Below are positions 23,001-35,324 of a stretch of 64,000 bases of DNA, in pieces; position 1 is the first letter of the stretch, and every line of letters begins with the position of its first letter. Both the position numbers and the translations under genes were made by a program. The stretch covers positions 15,138,549 to 15,202,548 of the forward strand of contig OX465111.1 of assembly GCA_949987565.1 (NCBI GenBank), written 5' to 3'. The notes beneath the pieces are model-generated. The model was not told the DNA's origin, made no database searches, and saw only the letters and a list, made by a program, of their open reading frames with translations. The stretch is from Luidia sarsii (Eukaryota; Echinodermata; Asteroidea; Paxillosida; Luidiidae).

Positions 23001-23546
23001 CTGACGTGTTCGACAGGTCCGCTTCTGTCAGAATTTTCGGTTTTCGACCCAAAATAAGTTTTCCCAGATTTCTCTGAAAATGACTCCTCAGGCATCTGAG
23101 AGCCCTCTGACATGAATCGGACTTTCGTTAGACCAGTTGAAGTCATTTTTGGCCCCCTAAAAAAAAATAGATTCTTGGCCCAATTTCTGACGTGTTCGAC
23201 AGGTCCGCTTCTGTCAGAATTTTCGGTTTTCGACCCAAAATAAGTTTTCCCAGATTTCTCTGAAAATGACTCCTCAGGCATCTGAGAGCCCTCTGACATG
23301 AATCGGACTTTCGGTAGACCAGTTGAAGTCATTTTTGGCCCCCTAAAAAAGAAATAGATTTTTGGCCCAATTTCTGACGTATTCGACAGGTCCGCTCCTG
23401 TCAGAATTTTTGGTTTTCGACCCAAAATAAGTTTTACCAGATTTCTCTGAAAATGACTCCTCAGGCATCTGAGAGCCCTCTGACTTTGTTGGCACCTCGT
23501 TAGACCAGTTGAAGTCATTTTTGGCCCCCTAAAAGAAAATAGATTT
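20040..23546 (+). repeat. Patch-rich ordinary array, irregular HOR
   Basis: A run of monomers using a limited vocabulary: patch monomer, GACATTGAT with CTAAAAGAAAACAG, GACATGAAT with GATTCTTGG, and GACATGAAT with CTAAAAAAGAAATAG and GACGTATTCG. The same order recurs with monomers dropped or added, so patch spacing is 1,116, 744, 559 and 930 bp. I see no sequence here other than satellite. Confidence 0.75.
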
Positions 23547-24788
23547 TTGGCCCAATTTCTGACGTGTTCGACAGGTCCGCTTCTGTCAGAATTTTCGGTT
23601 TTCGACCCAAAATAAGTTTTCCCAGATTTCTCTGAAAATGACTCCTCAGGCATCTGAGAGCCCTCTGACATGAATCGGACTTTCGGTAGACCAGTTGAAG
23701 TCATTTTTGGCCCCCTAAAAAAGAAATAGATTTTTGGCCCAATTTCTGACGTATTCGACAGGTCCGCTCCTGTCAGAATTTTTGGTTTTCGACCCAAAAT
23801 AAGTTTTACCAGATTTCTCTGAAAATGACTCCTCAGGCATCTGAGAGCCCTCTGACTTTGTTGGCACCTCGTTAGACCAGTTGAAGTCATTTTTGGCCCC
23901 CTAAAAGAAAATAGATTTTTGGCCCAATTTCTGACGTGTTCGACAGGTCCGCTCCTGTCAGAATTTTTGGTTTTCGACCCAAAATAAGTTTTCCCAGATT
24001 TCTCTGAAAATGACTCCTCAGGCATCTGAGAGCCCTCTGACATGAATCGGACTTTCGTTAGACCAGTTGAAGTCATTTTTGGCCCCCTAAAAAAGAAATA
24101 GATTTTTGGCCCAATTTCTGACGTGTTCGACAGGTCCGCTCCTGTCAGAATTTTTGGTTTTCGACCCAAAATAAGTTTTACCAGATTTCTCTGAAAATGA
24201 CTCCTCAGGCATCTGAGAGCCCTCTGACATTGATCGGACTTTCGGTAGACCAGTTGAAGTCATTTTTGGCCCCCTAAAAGAAAATAGATTTTTGGCCCAA
24301 TTTCTGACGTGTTCGACAGGTCCGCTCCTGTCAGAATTTTTGGTTTTCGACCCAAAATAAGTTTTACCAGATTTCTCTGAAAATGACTCCTCAGGCATCT
24401 GAGAGCCCTCTGACATTGATCGGACTTTCGGTAGACCAGTTGAAGTCATTTTTGGCCCCCTAAAAGAAAACAGATTTTTGGCCCAATTTCTGACGTGTTC
24501 GACAGGTCCGCTCCTGTCAGAATTTTTGGTTTTCGACCCAAAATAAGTTTTACCAGATTTCTCTGAAAATGACTCCTCAGGCATCTGAGAGCCCTCTGAC
24601 ATTGATCGGACTTTCGGTAGACCAGTTGAAGTCATTTTTGGCCCCCTAAAAGAAAATAGATTTTTGGCCCAATTTCTGACGTGTTCGACAGGTCCGCTCC
24701 TGTCAGAATTTTTGGTTTTCGACCCAAAATAAGTTTTACCAGATTTCTCTGAAAATGACTCCTCAGGCATCTGAGAGCCCTCTGACAT
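23547..24788 (+). repeat. 1.24-kb block, copy 1 (offset 1,489 bp)
   Basis: Matches 25036-26277. It contains the patch monomer at 23854 and GACATTGAT monomers alternating CTAAAAGAAAATAG and CTAAAAGAAAACAG. Edges are at 23546 (T versus C) and 24789 (GACATT versus GACATG). Confidence 0.75.
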
Positions 24789-25035
24789 TGATCGGACTTT
24801 CGGTAGACCAGTTGAAGTCATTTTTGGCCCCCTAAAAGAAAACAGATTTTTGGCCCAATTTCTGACGTGTTCGACAGGTCCGCTCCTGTCAGAATTTTCG
24901 GTTTTCGACCCAAAATAAGTTTTCCCAGATTTCTCTGAAAATGACTCCTCAGGCATCTGAGAGCCCTCTGACATGAATCGGACTTTCGTTAGACCAGTTG
25001 AAGTCATTTTTGGCCCCCTAAAAAAAAATAGATTC

Positions 25036-26277
25036 TTGGCCCAATTTCTGACGTGTTCGACAGGTCCGCTTCTGTCAGAATTTTCGGTTTTCGACCCAAA
25101 ATAAGTTTTCCCAGATTTCTCTGAAAATGACTCCTCAGGCATCTGAGAGCCCTCTGACATGAATCGGACTTTCGGTAGACCAGTTGAAGTCATTTTTGGC
25201 CCCCTAAAAAAGAAATAGATTTTTGGCCCAATTTCTGACGTATTCGACAGGTCCGCTCCTGTCAGAATTTTTGGTTTTCGACCCAAAATAAGTTTTACCA
25301 GATTTCTCTGAAAATGACTCCTCAGGCATCTGAGAGCCCTCTGACTTTGTTGGCACCTCGTTAGACCAGTTGAAGTCATTTTTGGCCCCCTAAAAGAAAA
25401 TAGATTTTTGGCCCAATTTCTGACGTGTTCGACAGGTCCGCTCCTGTCAGAATTTTTGGTTTTCGACCCAAAATAAGTTTTCCCAGATTTCTCTGAAAAT
25501 GACTCCTCAGGCATCTGAGAGCCCTCTGACATGAATCGGACTTTCGTTAGACCAGTTGAAGTCATTTTTGGCCCCCTAAAAAAGAAATAGATTTTTGGCC
25601 CAATTTCTGACGTGTTCGACAGGTCCGCTCCTGTCAGAATTTTTGGTTTTCGACCCAAAATAAGTTTTACCAGATTTCTCTGAAAATGACTCCTCAGGCA
25701 TCTGAGAGCCCTCTGACATTGATCGGACTTTCGGTAGACCAGTTGAAGTCATTTTTGGCCCCCTAAAAGAAAATAGATTTTTGGCCCAATTTCTGACGTG
25801 TTCGACAGGTCCGCTCCTGTCAGAATTTTTGGTTTTCGACCCAAAATAAGTTTTACCAGATTTCTCTGAAAATGACTCCTCAGGCATCTGAGAGCCCTCT
25901 GACATTGATCGGACTTTCGGTAGACCAGTTGAAGTCATTTTTGGCCCCCTAAAAGAAAACAGATTTTTGGCCCAATTTCTGACGTGTTCGACAGGTCCGC
26001 TCCTGTCAGAATTTTTGGTTTTCGACCCAAAATAAGTTTTACCAGATTTCTCTGAAAATGACTCCTCAGGCATCTGAGAGCCCTCTGACATTGATCGGAC
26101 TTTCGGTAGACCAGTTGAAGTCATTTTTGGCCCCCTAAAAGAAAATAGATTTTTGGCCCAATTTCTGACGTGTTCGACAGGTCCGCTCCTGTCAGAATTT
26201 TTGGTTTTCGACCCAAAATAAGTTTTACCAGATTTCTCTGAAAATGACTCCTCAGGCATCTGAGAGCCCTCTGACAT
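25036..26277 (+). repeat. 1.24-kb block, copy 2
   Basis: Partner of 23547-24788. Its right part also belongs to the 2,235-bp-offset block beginning at 25548, so two duplications overlap here. Confidence 0.75.
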
Positions 26278-26895
26278 GAATCGGACTTTCGTTAGACCAG
26301 TTGAAGTCATTTTTGGCCCCCTAAAAAAAAATAGATTCTTGGCCCAATTTCTGACGTGTTCGACAGGTCCGCTTCTGTCAGAATTTTCGGTTTTCGACCC
26401 AAAATAAGTTTTCCCAGATTTGTCTGAAAATGACTCCTCAGGCATCTGAGAGCCCTCTGACATGAATCGGACTTTCGGTAGACCAGTTGAAGTCATTTTT
26501 GGCCCCCTAAAAAAGAAATAGATTTTTGGCCCAATTTCTGACGTGTTCGACAGGTCCGCTCCTGTCAGACTTTTTGGTTTTCGACCCAAAATAAGTTTTA
26601 CCAGATTTCTCTGAAAATGACTCCTCAGGCATCTGAGAGCCCTCTGACATTGATCGGACTTTCGGTAGACCAGTTGAAGTCATTTTTGGCCCCCTAAAAG
26701 AAAACAGATTTTTGGCCCAATTTCTGACGTGTTCGACAGGTCCGCTCCTGTCAGAATTTTCGGTTTTCGACCCAAAATAAGTTTTCCCAGATTTCTCTGA
26801 AAATGACTCCTCAGGCATCTGAGAGCCCTCTGACATGAATCGGACTTTCGTTAGACCAGTTGAAGTCATTTTTGGCCCCCTAAAAAAAAATAGAT
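25548..26895 (+). repeat. 1.35-kb block, copy 1 (offset 2,235 bp)
   Basis: Matches 27783-29130. It begins after the CGTTAG/CGGTAG difference at 25547 and ends before GATTCTTGG at 26896, where the partner has GATTTTTGGCAC. One difference seen inside: 26528 G versus 28763 T. Confidence 0.77.
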
Positions 26896-27782
26896 TCTTG
26901 GCCCAATTTCTGACGTGTTCGACAGGTCCGCTTCTGTCAGAATTTTCGGTTTTCGACCCAAAATAAGTTTTCCCAGATTTCTCTGAAAATGACTCCTCAG
27001 GCATCTGAGAGCCCTCTGACATGAATCGGACTTTCGGTAGACCAGTTGAAGTCATTTTTGGCCCCCTAAAAAAGAAATAGATTTTTGGCCCAATTTCTGA
27101 CGTATTCGACAGGTCCGCTCCTGTCAGAATTTTTGGTTTTCGACCCAAAATAAGTTTTACCAGATTTCTCTGAAAATGACTCCTCAGGCATCTGAGAGCC
27201 CTCTGACTTTGTTGGCACCTCGTTAGACCAGTTGAAGTCATTTTTGGCCCCCTAAAAGAAAATAGATTTTTGGCCCAATTTCTGACGTGTTCGACAGGTC
27301 CGCTCCTGTCAGAATTTTTGGTTTTCGACCCAAAATAAGTTTTACCAGATTTCTCTGAAAATGACTCCTCAGGCATCTGAGAGCCCTCTGACATGAATCG
27401 GACTTTCGTTAGACCAGTTGAAGTCATTTTTGGCCCCCTAAAAAAAAATAGATTCTTGGCCCAATTTCTGACGTGTTCGACAGGTCCGCTTCTGTCAGAA
27501 TTTTCGGTTTTCGACCCAAAATAAGTTTTCCCAGATTTCTCTGAAAATGACTCCTCAGGCATCTGAGAGCCCTCTGACATGAATCGGACTTTCGGTAGAC
27601 CAGTTGAAGTCATTTTTGGCCCCCTAAAAAAGAAATAGATTTTTGGCCCAATTTCTGACGTGTTCGACAGGTCCGCTCCTGGCAGAATTTTTGGTTTTCG
27701 ACCCAAAATAAGTTTTACCAGATTTCTCTGAAAATGACTCCTCAGGCATCTGAGAGCCCTCTGACATTGATCGGACTTTCGG

Positions 27783-29130
27783 TAGACCAGTTGAAGTCAT
27801 TTTTGGCCCCCTAAAAAAGAAATAGATTTTTGGCCCAATTTCTGACGTGTTCGACAGGTCCGCTCCTGTCAGAATTTTTGGTTTTCGACCCAAAATAAGT
27901 TTTACCAGATTTCTCTGAAAATGACTCCTCAGGCATCTGAGAGCCCTCTGACATTGATCGGACTTTCGGTAGACCAGTTGAAGTCATTTTTGGCCCCCTA
28001 AAAGAAAATAGATTTTTGGCCCAATTTCTGACGTGTTCGACAGGTCCGCTCCTGTCAGAATTTTTGGTTTTCGACCCAAAATAAGTTTTACCAGATTTCT
28101 CTGAAAATGACTCCTCAGGCATCTGAGAGCCCTCTGACATTGATCGGACTTTCGGTAGACCAGTTGAAGTCATTTTTGGCCCCCTAAAAGAAAACAGATT
28201 TTTGGCCCAATTTCTGACGTGTTCGACAGGTCCGCTCCTGTCAGAATTTTTGGTTTTCGACCCAAAATAAGTTTTACCAGATTTCTCTGAAAATGACTCC
28301 TCAGGCATCTGAGAGCCCTCTGACATTGATCGGACTTTCGGTAGACCAGTTGAAGTCATTTTTGGCCCCCTAAAAGAAAATAGATTTTTGGCCCAATTTC
28401 TGACGTGTTCGACAGGTCCGCTCCTGTCAGAATTTTTGGTTTTCGACCCAAAATAAGTTTTACCAGATTTCTCTGAAAATGACTCCTCAGGCATCTGAGA
28501 GCCCTCTGACATGAATCGGACTTTCGTTAGACCAGTTGAAGTCATTTTTGGCCCCCTAAAAAAAAATAGATTCTTGGCCCAATTTCTGACGTGTTCGACA
28601 GGTCCGCTTCTGTCAGAATTTTCGGTTTTCGACCCAAAATAAGTTTTCCCAGATTTGTCTGAAAATGACTCCTCAGGCATCTGAGAGCCCTCTGACATGA
28701 ATCGGACTTTCGGTAGACCAGTTGAAGTCATTTTTGGCCCCCTAAAAAAGAAATAGATTTTTTGCCCAATTTCTGACGTGTTCGACAGGTCCGCTCCTGT
28801 CAGACTTTTTGGTTTTCGACCCAAAATAAGTTTTACCAGATTTCTCTGAAAATGACTCCTCAGGCATCTGAGAGCCCTCTGACATTGATCGGACTTTCGG
28901 TAGACCAGTTGAAGTCATTTTTGGCCCCCTAAAAGAAAACAGATTTTTGGCCCAATTTCTGACGTGTTCGACAGGTCCGCTCCTGTCAGAATTTTCGGTT
29001 TTCGACCCAAAATAAGTTTTCCCAGATTTCTCTGAAAATGACTCCTCAGGCATCTGAGAGCCCTCTGACATGAATCGGACTTTCGTTAGACCAGTTGAAG
29101 TCATTTTTGGCCCCCTAAAAAAAAATAGAT
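27783..29130 (+). repeat. 1.35-kb block, copy 2
   Basis: Partner of 25548-26895. Its right end is where GGCACAATTT monomers first appear (29135), so the edge of this duplication coincides with a change of subfamily. Confidence 0.77.
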
Positions 29131-30789
29131 TTTTGGCACAATTTCTGACGTGTTCGACAGGTCCGCTCCTGTCAGAATTTTTGGTTTTCGACCCAAAATA
29201 AGTTTTACCAGATTTCTCTGAAAATGACTCCTCAGGCATCTGAGAGCCCTCTGACATGAATCGGACTTTCGTTAGACCAGTTGAAGTCATTTTTGGCCCC
29301 CTAAAAAAAAATAGATTTTTGGCACAATTTCTGACGTGTTCGACAGGTCCGCTCCTGTCAGAATTTTTGGTTTTCGACCCAAAATAAGTTTTACCAGATT
29401 TCTCTGAAAATGACTCCTCAGGCATCTGAGAGCCCTCTGACATTGATCGGACTTTCGGTAGACCAGTTGAAGTCATTTTTGGCCCCCTAAAAGAAAATAG
29501 ATTTTTGGCCCAATTTCTGACGTGTTCGACAGGTCCGCTCCTGTCAGAATTTTCGGTTTTCGACCCAAAATAAGTTTTCCCAGATTTCTCTGAAAATGAC
29601 TCCTCAGGCATCTGAGAGCCCTCTGACATGAATCGGACTTTCGGTAGACCAGTTGAAGTCATTTTTGGCCCCCTAAAAAAGAAATAGATTTTTGGCCCAA
29701 TTTCTGACGTGTTCGACAGGTCCGCTCCTGTCAGAATTTTTGGTTTTCGACCCAAAATAAGTTTTACCAGATTTCTCTGAAAATGACTCCTCAGGCATCT
29801 GAGAGCCCTCTGACTTTGTTGGCACCTCGTTAGACCAGTTGAAGTCATTTTTGGCCCCCTAAAAGAAAATAGATTTTTGGCCCAATTTCTGACGTGTTCG
29901 ACAGGTCCGCTCCTGTCAGAATTTTTGGTTTTCGACCCAAAATAAGTTTTCCCAGATTTCTCTGAAAATGACTCCTCAGGCATCTGAGAGCCCTCTGACA
30001 TGAATCGGACTTTCGTTAGACCAGTTGAAGTCATTTTTGGCCCCCTAAAAAAGAAATAGATTTTTGGCCCAATTTCTGACGTGTTCGACAGGTCCGCTCC
30101 TGTCAGAATTTTTGGTTTTCGACCCAAAATAAGTTTTACCAGATTTCTCTGAAAATGACTCCTCAGGCATCTGAGAGCCCTCTGACATCGATCGGACTTT
30201 CGGTAGACCAGTTGAAGTCATTTTTGGCCCCCTAAAAGAAAATAGATTTTTGGCCCAATTTCTGACGTGTTCGACAGGTCCGCTCCTGTCAGAATTTTCG
30301 GTTTTCGACCCAAAATAAGTTTTACCAGATTTCTCTGAAAATGACTCCTCAGGCATCTGAGAGCCCTCTGACATGAATCGGACTTTCGTTAGACCAGTTG
30401 AAGTCATTTTTGGCCCCCTAAAAAAAAATAGATTTTTGGCACAATTTCTGACGTGTTCGACAGGTCCGCTCCTGTCAGAATTTTCGGTTTTCGACCCAAA
30501 ATAAGTTTTACCAGATTTCTCTGAAAATGACTCCTCAGGCATCTGAGAGCCCTCTGACATGAATCGGACTTTCGTTAGACCAGTTGAAGTCATTTTTGGC
30601 CCCCTAAAAAAAAATAGATTTTTGGCACAATTTCTGACGTGTTCGACAGGTCCGCTCCTGTCAGAATTTTTGGTTTTCGACCCAAAATAAGTTTTACCAG
30701 ATTTCTCTGAAAAAGACTCCTCAGGCATCTGAGAGCCCTCTGACATGAATCGGACTTTCGTTAGACCAGTTGAAGTCATTTTTGGCCCC

Positions 30790-33105
30790 CTAAAAAAGAA
30801 ATAGATTTTTGGCCCAATTTCTGACGTGTTCGACAGGTCCGCTCCTGTCAGAATTTTTGGTTTTCGACCCAAAATAAGTTTTACCAGATTTCTCTGAAAA
30901 TGACTCCTCAGGCATCTGAGAGCCCTCTGACATCGATCGGACTTTCGGTAGACCAGTTGAAGTCATTTTTGGCCCCCTAAAAGAAAATAGATTTTTGGCC
31001 CAATTTCTGACGTGTTCGACAGGTCCGCTCCTGTCAGAATTTTCGGTTTTCGACCCAAAATAAGTTTTACCAGATTTCTCTGAAAATGACTCCTCAGGCA
31101 TCTGAGAGCCCTCTGACATGAATCGGACTTTCGTTAGACCAGTTGAAGTCATTTTTGGCCCCCTAAAAAAAAATAGATTTTTGGCACAATTTCTGACGTG
31201 TTCGACAGGTCCGCTCCTGTCAGAATTTTCGGTTTTCGACCCAAAATAAGTTTTACCAGATTTCTCTGAAAATGACTCCTCAGGCATCTGAGAGCCCTCT
31301 GACATGAATCGGACTTTCGTTAGACCAGTTGAAGTCATTTTTGGCCCCCTAAAAAAAAATAGATTTTTGGCACAATTTCTGACGTGTTCGACAGGTCCGC
31401 TCCTGTCAGAATTTTTGGTTTTCGACCCAAAATAAGTTTTACCAGATTTCTCTGAAAATGACTCCTCAGGCATCTGAGAGCCCTCTGACATTGATCGGAC
31501 TTTCGGTAGACCAGTTGAAGTCATTTTTGGCCCCCTAAAAAAAAATAGATTTTTGGCACAATTTCTGACGTGTTCGACAGGTCCGCTCCTGTCAGAATTT
31601 TCAGTTTTCGACCCAAAATAAGTTTTACCAGATTTCTCTGAAAATGACTCCTCAGGCATCTGAGAGCCCTCTGACATGAATCGGACTTTCGTTAGACCAG
31701 TTGAAGTCATTTTTGGCCCCCTAAAAAAAAATAGATTTTTGGCACAATTTCTGACGTGTTCGACAGGTCCGCTCCTGTCAGAATTTTTGGTTTTCGACCC
31801 AAAATAAGTTTTACCAGATTTCTCTGAAAATGACTCCTCAGGCATCTGAGAGCCCTCTGACATTGATCGGACTTTCGGTAGAACAGTTGAAGTCATTTTT
31901 GGCCCCCTAAAAGAAAATAGATTTTTGGCCCAATTTCTGACGTGTTCGACAGGTCCGCTCCTGTCAGAATTTTTGGTTTTCGACCCAAAATAAGTTTTCC
32001 CAGATTTCTCTGAAAATGACTCCTCAGGCATCTGAGAGCCCTCTGACATGGATCGGACTTTCGGTAGACCAGCTGAAGTCATTTTTGGCCCCCTAAAAAA
32101 AAATAGATTTTTGGCCCAATTTCTGACGTGTTCGACAGGTCCGCTCCTGTCAGAATTTTCAGTTTTCGACCCAAAATAAGTTTTCCCAGATTTCTCTGCA
32201 AATGACTCCTCAGGCATCTGAGAGCCCTCTGACATTGATCGGACTTTCGGTAGACCAGTTGAAGTCATTTTTGGCCCCCTAAAAGAAAATAGATTTTTGG
32301 CCCAATTTCTGACGTGTTCGACAGGTCCGCTCCTGTCAGAATTTTTGGTTTTCGACCCAAAATAAGTTTTACCAGATTTCTCTGAAAATGACTCCTCAGG
32401 CATCTGAGAGCCCTCTGACATTGATCGGACTTTCGGTAGACCAGTTGAAGTCATTTTTGGCCCCCTAAAAGAAAATAGATTTTTGGCCCAATTTCTGACG
32501 TGTTCGACAGGTCCGCTCCTGTCAGAATTTTTGGTTTTCGACCCAAAATAAGTTTTACCAGATTTCTCTGAAAATGACTCCTCAGGCATCTGAGAGCCCT
32601 CTGACATTGATCGGACTTTCGGTAGACCAGTTGAAGTCATTTTTGGCCCCCTAAAAGAAAATAGATTTTTGGCCCAATTTCTGACGTGTTCGACAGGTCC
32701 GCTCCTGTCAGAATTTTTGGTTTTCGACCCAAAATAAGTTTTCCCAGATTTCTCTGAAAATGACTCCTCAGGCATCTGAGAGCCCTCTGACATGGATCGG
32801 ACTTTCGGTAGACCAGCTGAAGTCATTTTTGGCCCCCTAAAAAAAAATAGATTTTTGGCCCAATTTCTGACGTGTTCGACAGGTCCGCTCCTGTCAGAAT
32901 TTTCAGTTTTCGACCCAAAATAAGTTTTCCCAGATTTCTCTGCAAATGACTCCTCAGGCATCTGAGAGCCCTCTGACATTGATCGGACTTTCGGTAGACC
33001 AGTTGAAGTCATTTTTGGCCCCCTAAAAAAGAAATAGATTTTTGGCCCAATTTCTGACGTGTTCGACAGGTCCGCTCCTGTCAGAATTTTCGGTTTTCGA
33101 CCCAA
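30790..33105 (-). other. Longest open frame (771 codons) through the satellite; judged non-coding
   Basis: This is the longest of many minus-strand open frames with a 62-residue repeat (one monomer). A repeat reads MTSTGLPKVRSMSEGSQ through a single Trp near VRNWAKNL. It ends where the 187-bp monomer form CTAAAAAAGAAATAG places a TAG in frame, and the next open frame begins in another phase. Diagnostic substitutions change residues freely (Glu/Lys, Ser/Phe, Pro/Thr, Ser/Ala, Trp/Cys, Pro/Ser, Thr/Ala), with only three silent ones (Gly GGT/GGG, Thr ACC/ACT, Ser TCA/TCC). No signal peptide, known domain or gene-like flanking sequence is visible. An open 62-codon frame by chance is not rare, and tandem copying extends it. 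Confidence 0.75.
31045..31973 (+). repeat. 929-bp block, copy 1 (offset 3,351 bp)
   Basis: Four successive GGCACAATTT monomers and the start of the next; matches 34396-35324. One private change: GTAGAACAG at about 31883. Confidence 0.77.
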
Positions 33106-33587
33106 AATAAGTTTTCCCAGATTTCTCTGAAAATGACTCCTCAGGCATCTGAGAGCCCTCTGACATTGATCGGACTTTCGGTAGATCAGTTGAAGTCATT
33201 TTTGGCCCCCTAAAAGAAAATAGATTTTTGGCCCAATTTCTGACGTGTTCGACAGGTCCGCTCCTGTCAGAATTTTTGGTTTCCGACCCAAAATAAGTTT
33301 TCCCAGATTTCTCTGAAAATGACTCCTCAGGCATCTGAGAGCCCTCTGACATGAATCGGACTTTCGTTAGACCAGTTGAAGTCATTTTTGGCCCCCTAAA
33401 AGAAAATAGATTTTTGGCCCAATTTCTGACGTGTTCGACAGGTCCGCTCCTGTCAGAATTTTCGGTTTTCGACCCAAAATAAGTTTTCCCAGATTTCTCT
33501 GAAAATGACTCCTCAGGCATCTGAGAGCCCTCTGACATGGATCGGACTTTCGGTAGACCAGCTGAAGTCATTTTTGGCCCCCTAAAA
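32100..33587 (+). repeat. 1.49-kb block, copy 1 (offset 3,165 bp)
   Basis: Matches 35265-36752. It includes three GACATTGAT monomers, one CCAGCTGAAG monomer with TCTGCAAATG, and a 187-bp CTAAAAAAGAAATAG monomer. Confidence 0.77.
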
Positions 33588-34284
33588 AAAAATAGATTTT
33601 TGGCCCAATTTCTGACGTGTTCGACAGGTCCGCTCCTGTCAGAATTTTCAGTTTTCGACCCAAAATAAGTTTTCCCAGATTTCTCTGCAAATGACTCCTC
33701 AGGCATCTGAGAGCCCTCTGACATTGATCGGACTTTCGGTAGACCAGTTGAAGTCATTTTTGGCCCCCTAAAAAAAAATAGATTTTTGGCCCAATTTCTG
33801 ACGTGTTCGACAGGTCCGCTCCTGTCAGAATTTTCGGTTTTCGACCCAAAATAAGTTTTACCAGATTTCTCTGAAAATGACTCCTCAGGCATCTGAGAGC
33901 CCTCTGACATGGATCGGACTTTCGGTAGACCAGTTGAAGTCATTTTTGGCCCCCTAGAAAAAATTAGATTTTTGGCCCAATTTCTGACGTGTTCGACAGG
34001 TCCGCTCCTGTCAGAATTTTTGGTTTTCGACCCAAAATAAGTTTTCCCAGATTTCTCTGAAAATGATTCCTCAGGCATCTGAGAGCCCTCTGACATGAAT
34101 CGGACTTTCGTTAGACCAGTTAAAGTCATTTTTGGCCCCCTAAAAAAGAAATAGATTTTTGGCCCAATTTCTGACGTGTTCGACAGGTCCGCTCCTGTCA
34201 GAATTTTCGGTTTTCGACCCAAAATAAGTTTTCCCAGATTTCTCTGAAAATGACTCCTCAGGCATCTGAGAGCCCTCTGACATG
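32944..34284 (+). repeat. 1.34-kb block, copy 1 (offset 4,096 bp)
   Basis: Matches 37040-38380. It contains GTAGATCAG, GGTTTCCGACCC, CTAGAAAAAATTAG and GATTCCTCAGG marks. Differences: GTTAAAGTC near 34121 here versus GTTGAAGTC, and CTTTTTGTAGACC near 37832 in the partner. Confidence 0.78.
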
Positions 34285-34395
34285 AATCGGACTTTCGGTA
34301 GACCAGTTGAAATCATTTTTGGCCCCCTAAAAAAGAAATAGATTTTTGGCCCAATTTCTGACGTGTTCGACAGGTCCGCTCCTGTCAGAATTTTT

Positions 34396-35324
34396 GGTTT
34401 TCGACCCAAAATAAGTTTTACCAGATTTCTCTGAAAATGACTCCTCAGGCATCTGAGAGCCCTCTGACATGAATCGGACTTTCGTTAGACCAGTTGAAGT
34501 CATTTTTGGCCCCCTAAAAAAAAATAGATTTTTGGCACAATTTCTGACGTGTTCGACAGGTCCGCTCCTGTCAGAATTTTCGGTTTTCGACCCAAAATAA
34601 GTTTTACCAGATTTCTCTGAAAATGACTCCTCAGGCATCTGAGAGCCCTCTGACATGAATCGGACTTTCGTTAGACCAGTTGAAGTCATTTTTGGCCCCC
34701 TAAAAAAAAATAGATTTTTGGCACAATTTCTGACGTGTTCGACAGGTCCGCTCCTGTCAGAATTTTTGGTTTTCGACCCAAAATAAGTTTTACCAGATTT
34801 CTCTGAAAATGACTCCTCAGGCATCTGAGAGCCCTCTGACATTGATCGGACTTTCGGTAGACCAGTTGAAGTCATTTTTGGCCCCCTAAAAAAAAATAGA
34901 TTTTTGGCACAATTTCTGACGTGTTCGACAGGTCCGCTCCTGTCAGAATTTTCAGTTTTCGACCCAAAATAAGTTTTACCAGATTTCTCTGAAAATGACT
35001 CCTCAGGCATCTGAGAGCCCTCTGACATGAATCGGACTTTCGTTAGACCAGTTGAAGTCATTTTTGGCCCCCTAAAAAAAAATAGATTTTTGGCACAATT
35101 TCTGACGTGTTCGACAGGTCCGCTCCTGTCAGAATTTTTGGTTTTCGACCCAAAATAAGTTTTACCAGATTTCTCTGAAAATGACTCCTCAGGCATCTGA
35201 GAGCCCTCTGACATTGATCGGACTTTCGGTAGACCAGTTGAAGTCATTTTTGGCCCCCTAAAAGAAAATAGATTTTTGGCCCAATTTCTGACGTGTTCGA
35301 CAGGTCCGCTCCTGTCAGAATTTT
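34396..35324 (+). repeat. 929-bp block, copy 2
   Basis: Partner of 31045-31973. At 35325 the offset to the matching source falls from 3,351 to 3,165 bp: one monomer with CCAGCTGAAG, present at 32045-32230, is missing here. The join lies within a monomer and makes a hybrid. Confidence 0.77.

Larger units (their letters stand above)
12589..28612 (+). repeat. Zone of GGTCCGCTTCTG / GATTCTTGGCCC monomers
   Basis: Monomers with GGTCCGCTTCTG, usually also GATTCTTGGCCC, occur only from about 12,589 to 28,612, about 18 times. The T in CTTCTG introduces a mismatch into the inner dyad. A monomer with GATTCTTGGCCC but normal CTCCTG appears at about 52575, probably a recombinant. Many neighbours carry GACGTATTCG (G to A in the usual GACGTGTTCG). 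Confidence 0.8.
13055..29997 (+). repeat. Zone of patch monomers (GACTTTGTTGGCACCTCG), 13 copies
   Basis: In these 185-bp monomers the opening GACATGAATCGGACTTTCG is replaced by GACTTTGTTGGCACCTCG; the rest is ordinary. Starts are 13055, 13986, 16782, 17340, 20133, 21249, 21993, 22552, 23482, 23854, 25343, 27205 and 29812. Spacings are near multiples of 186 (372 to 2,795 bp) but show no fixed period. The change is a clustered replacement of about 14 bp with a 1-bp loss, better explained by one conversion or template switch followed by amplification than by separate point mutations. Confidence 0.88.

Noticed and set aside
30790..33105. A giant repetitive protein gene on the minus strand (771 codons; several others of 647-709 codons)
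   Set aside because: Frame is broken repeatedly by 185- and 187-bp monomers, substitutions look neutral, the 'starts' and 'stops' are just monomer variants, and adjacent open frames overlap in different phases.
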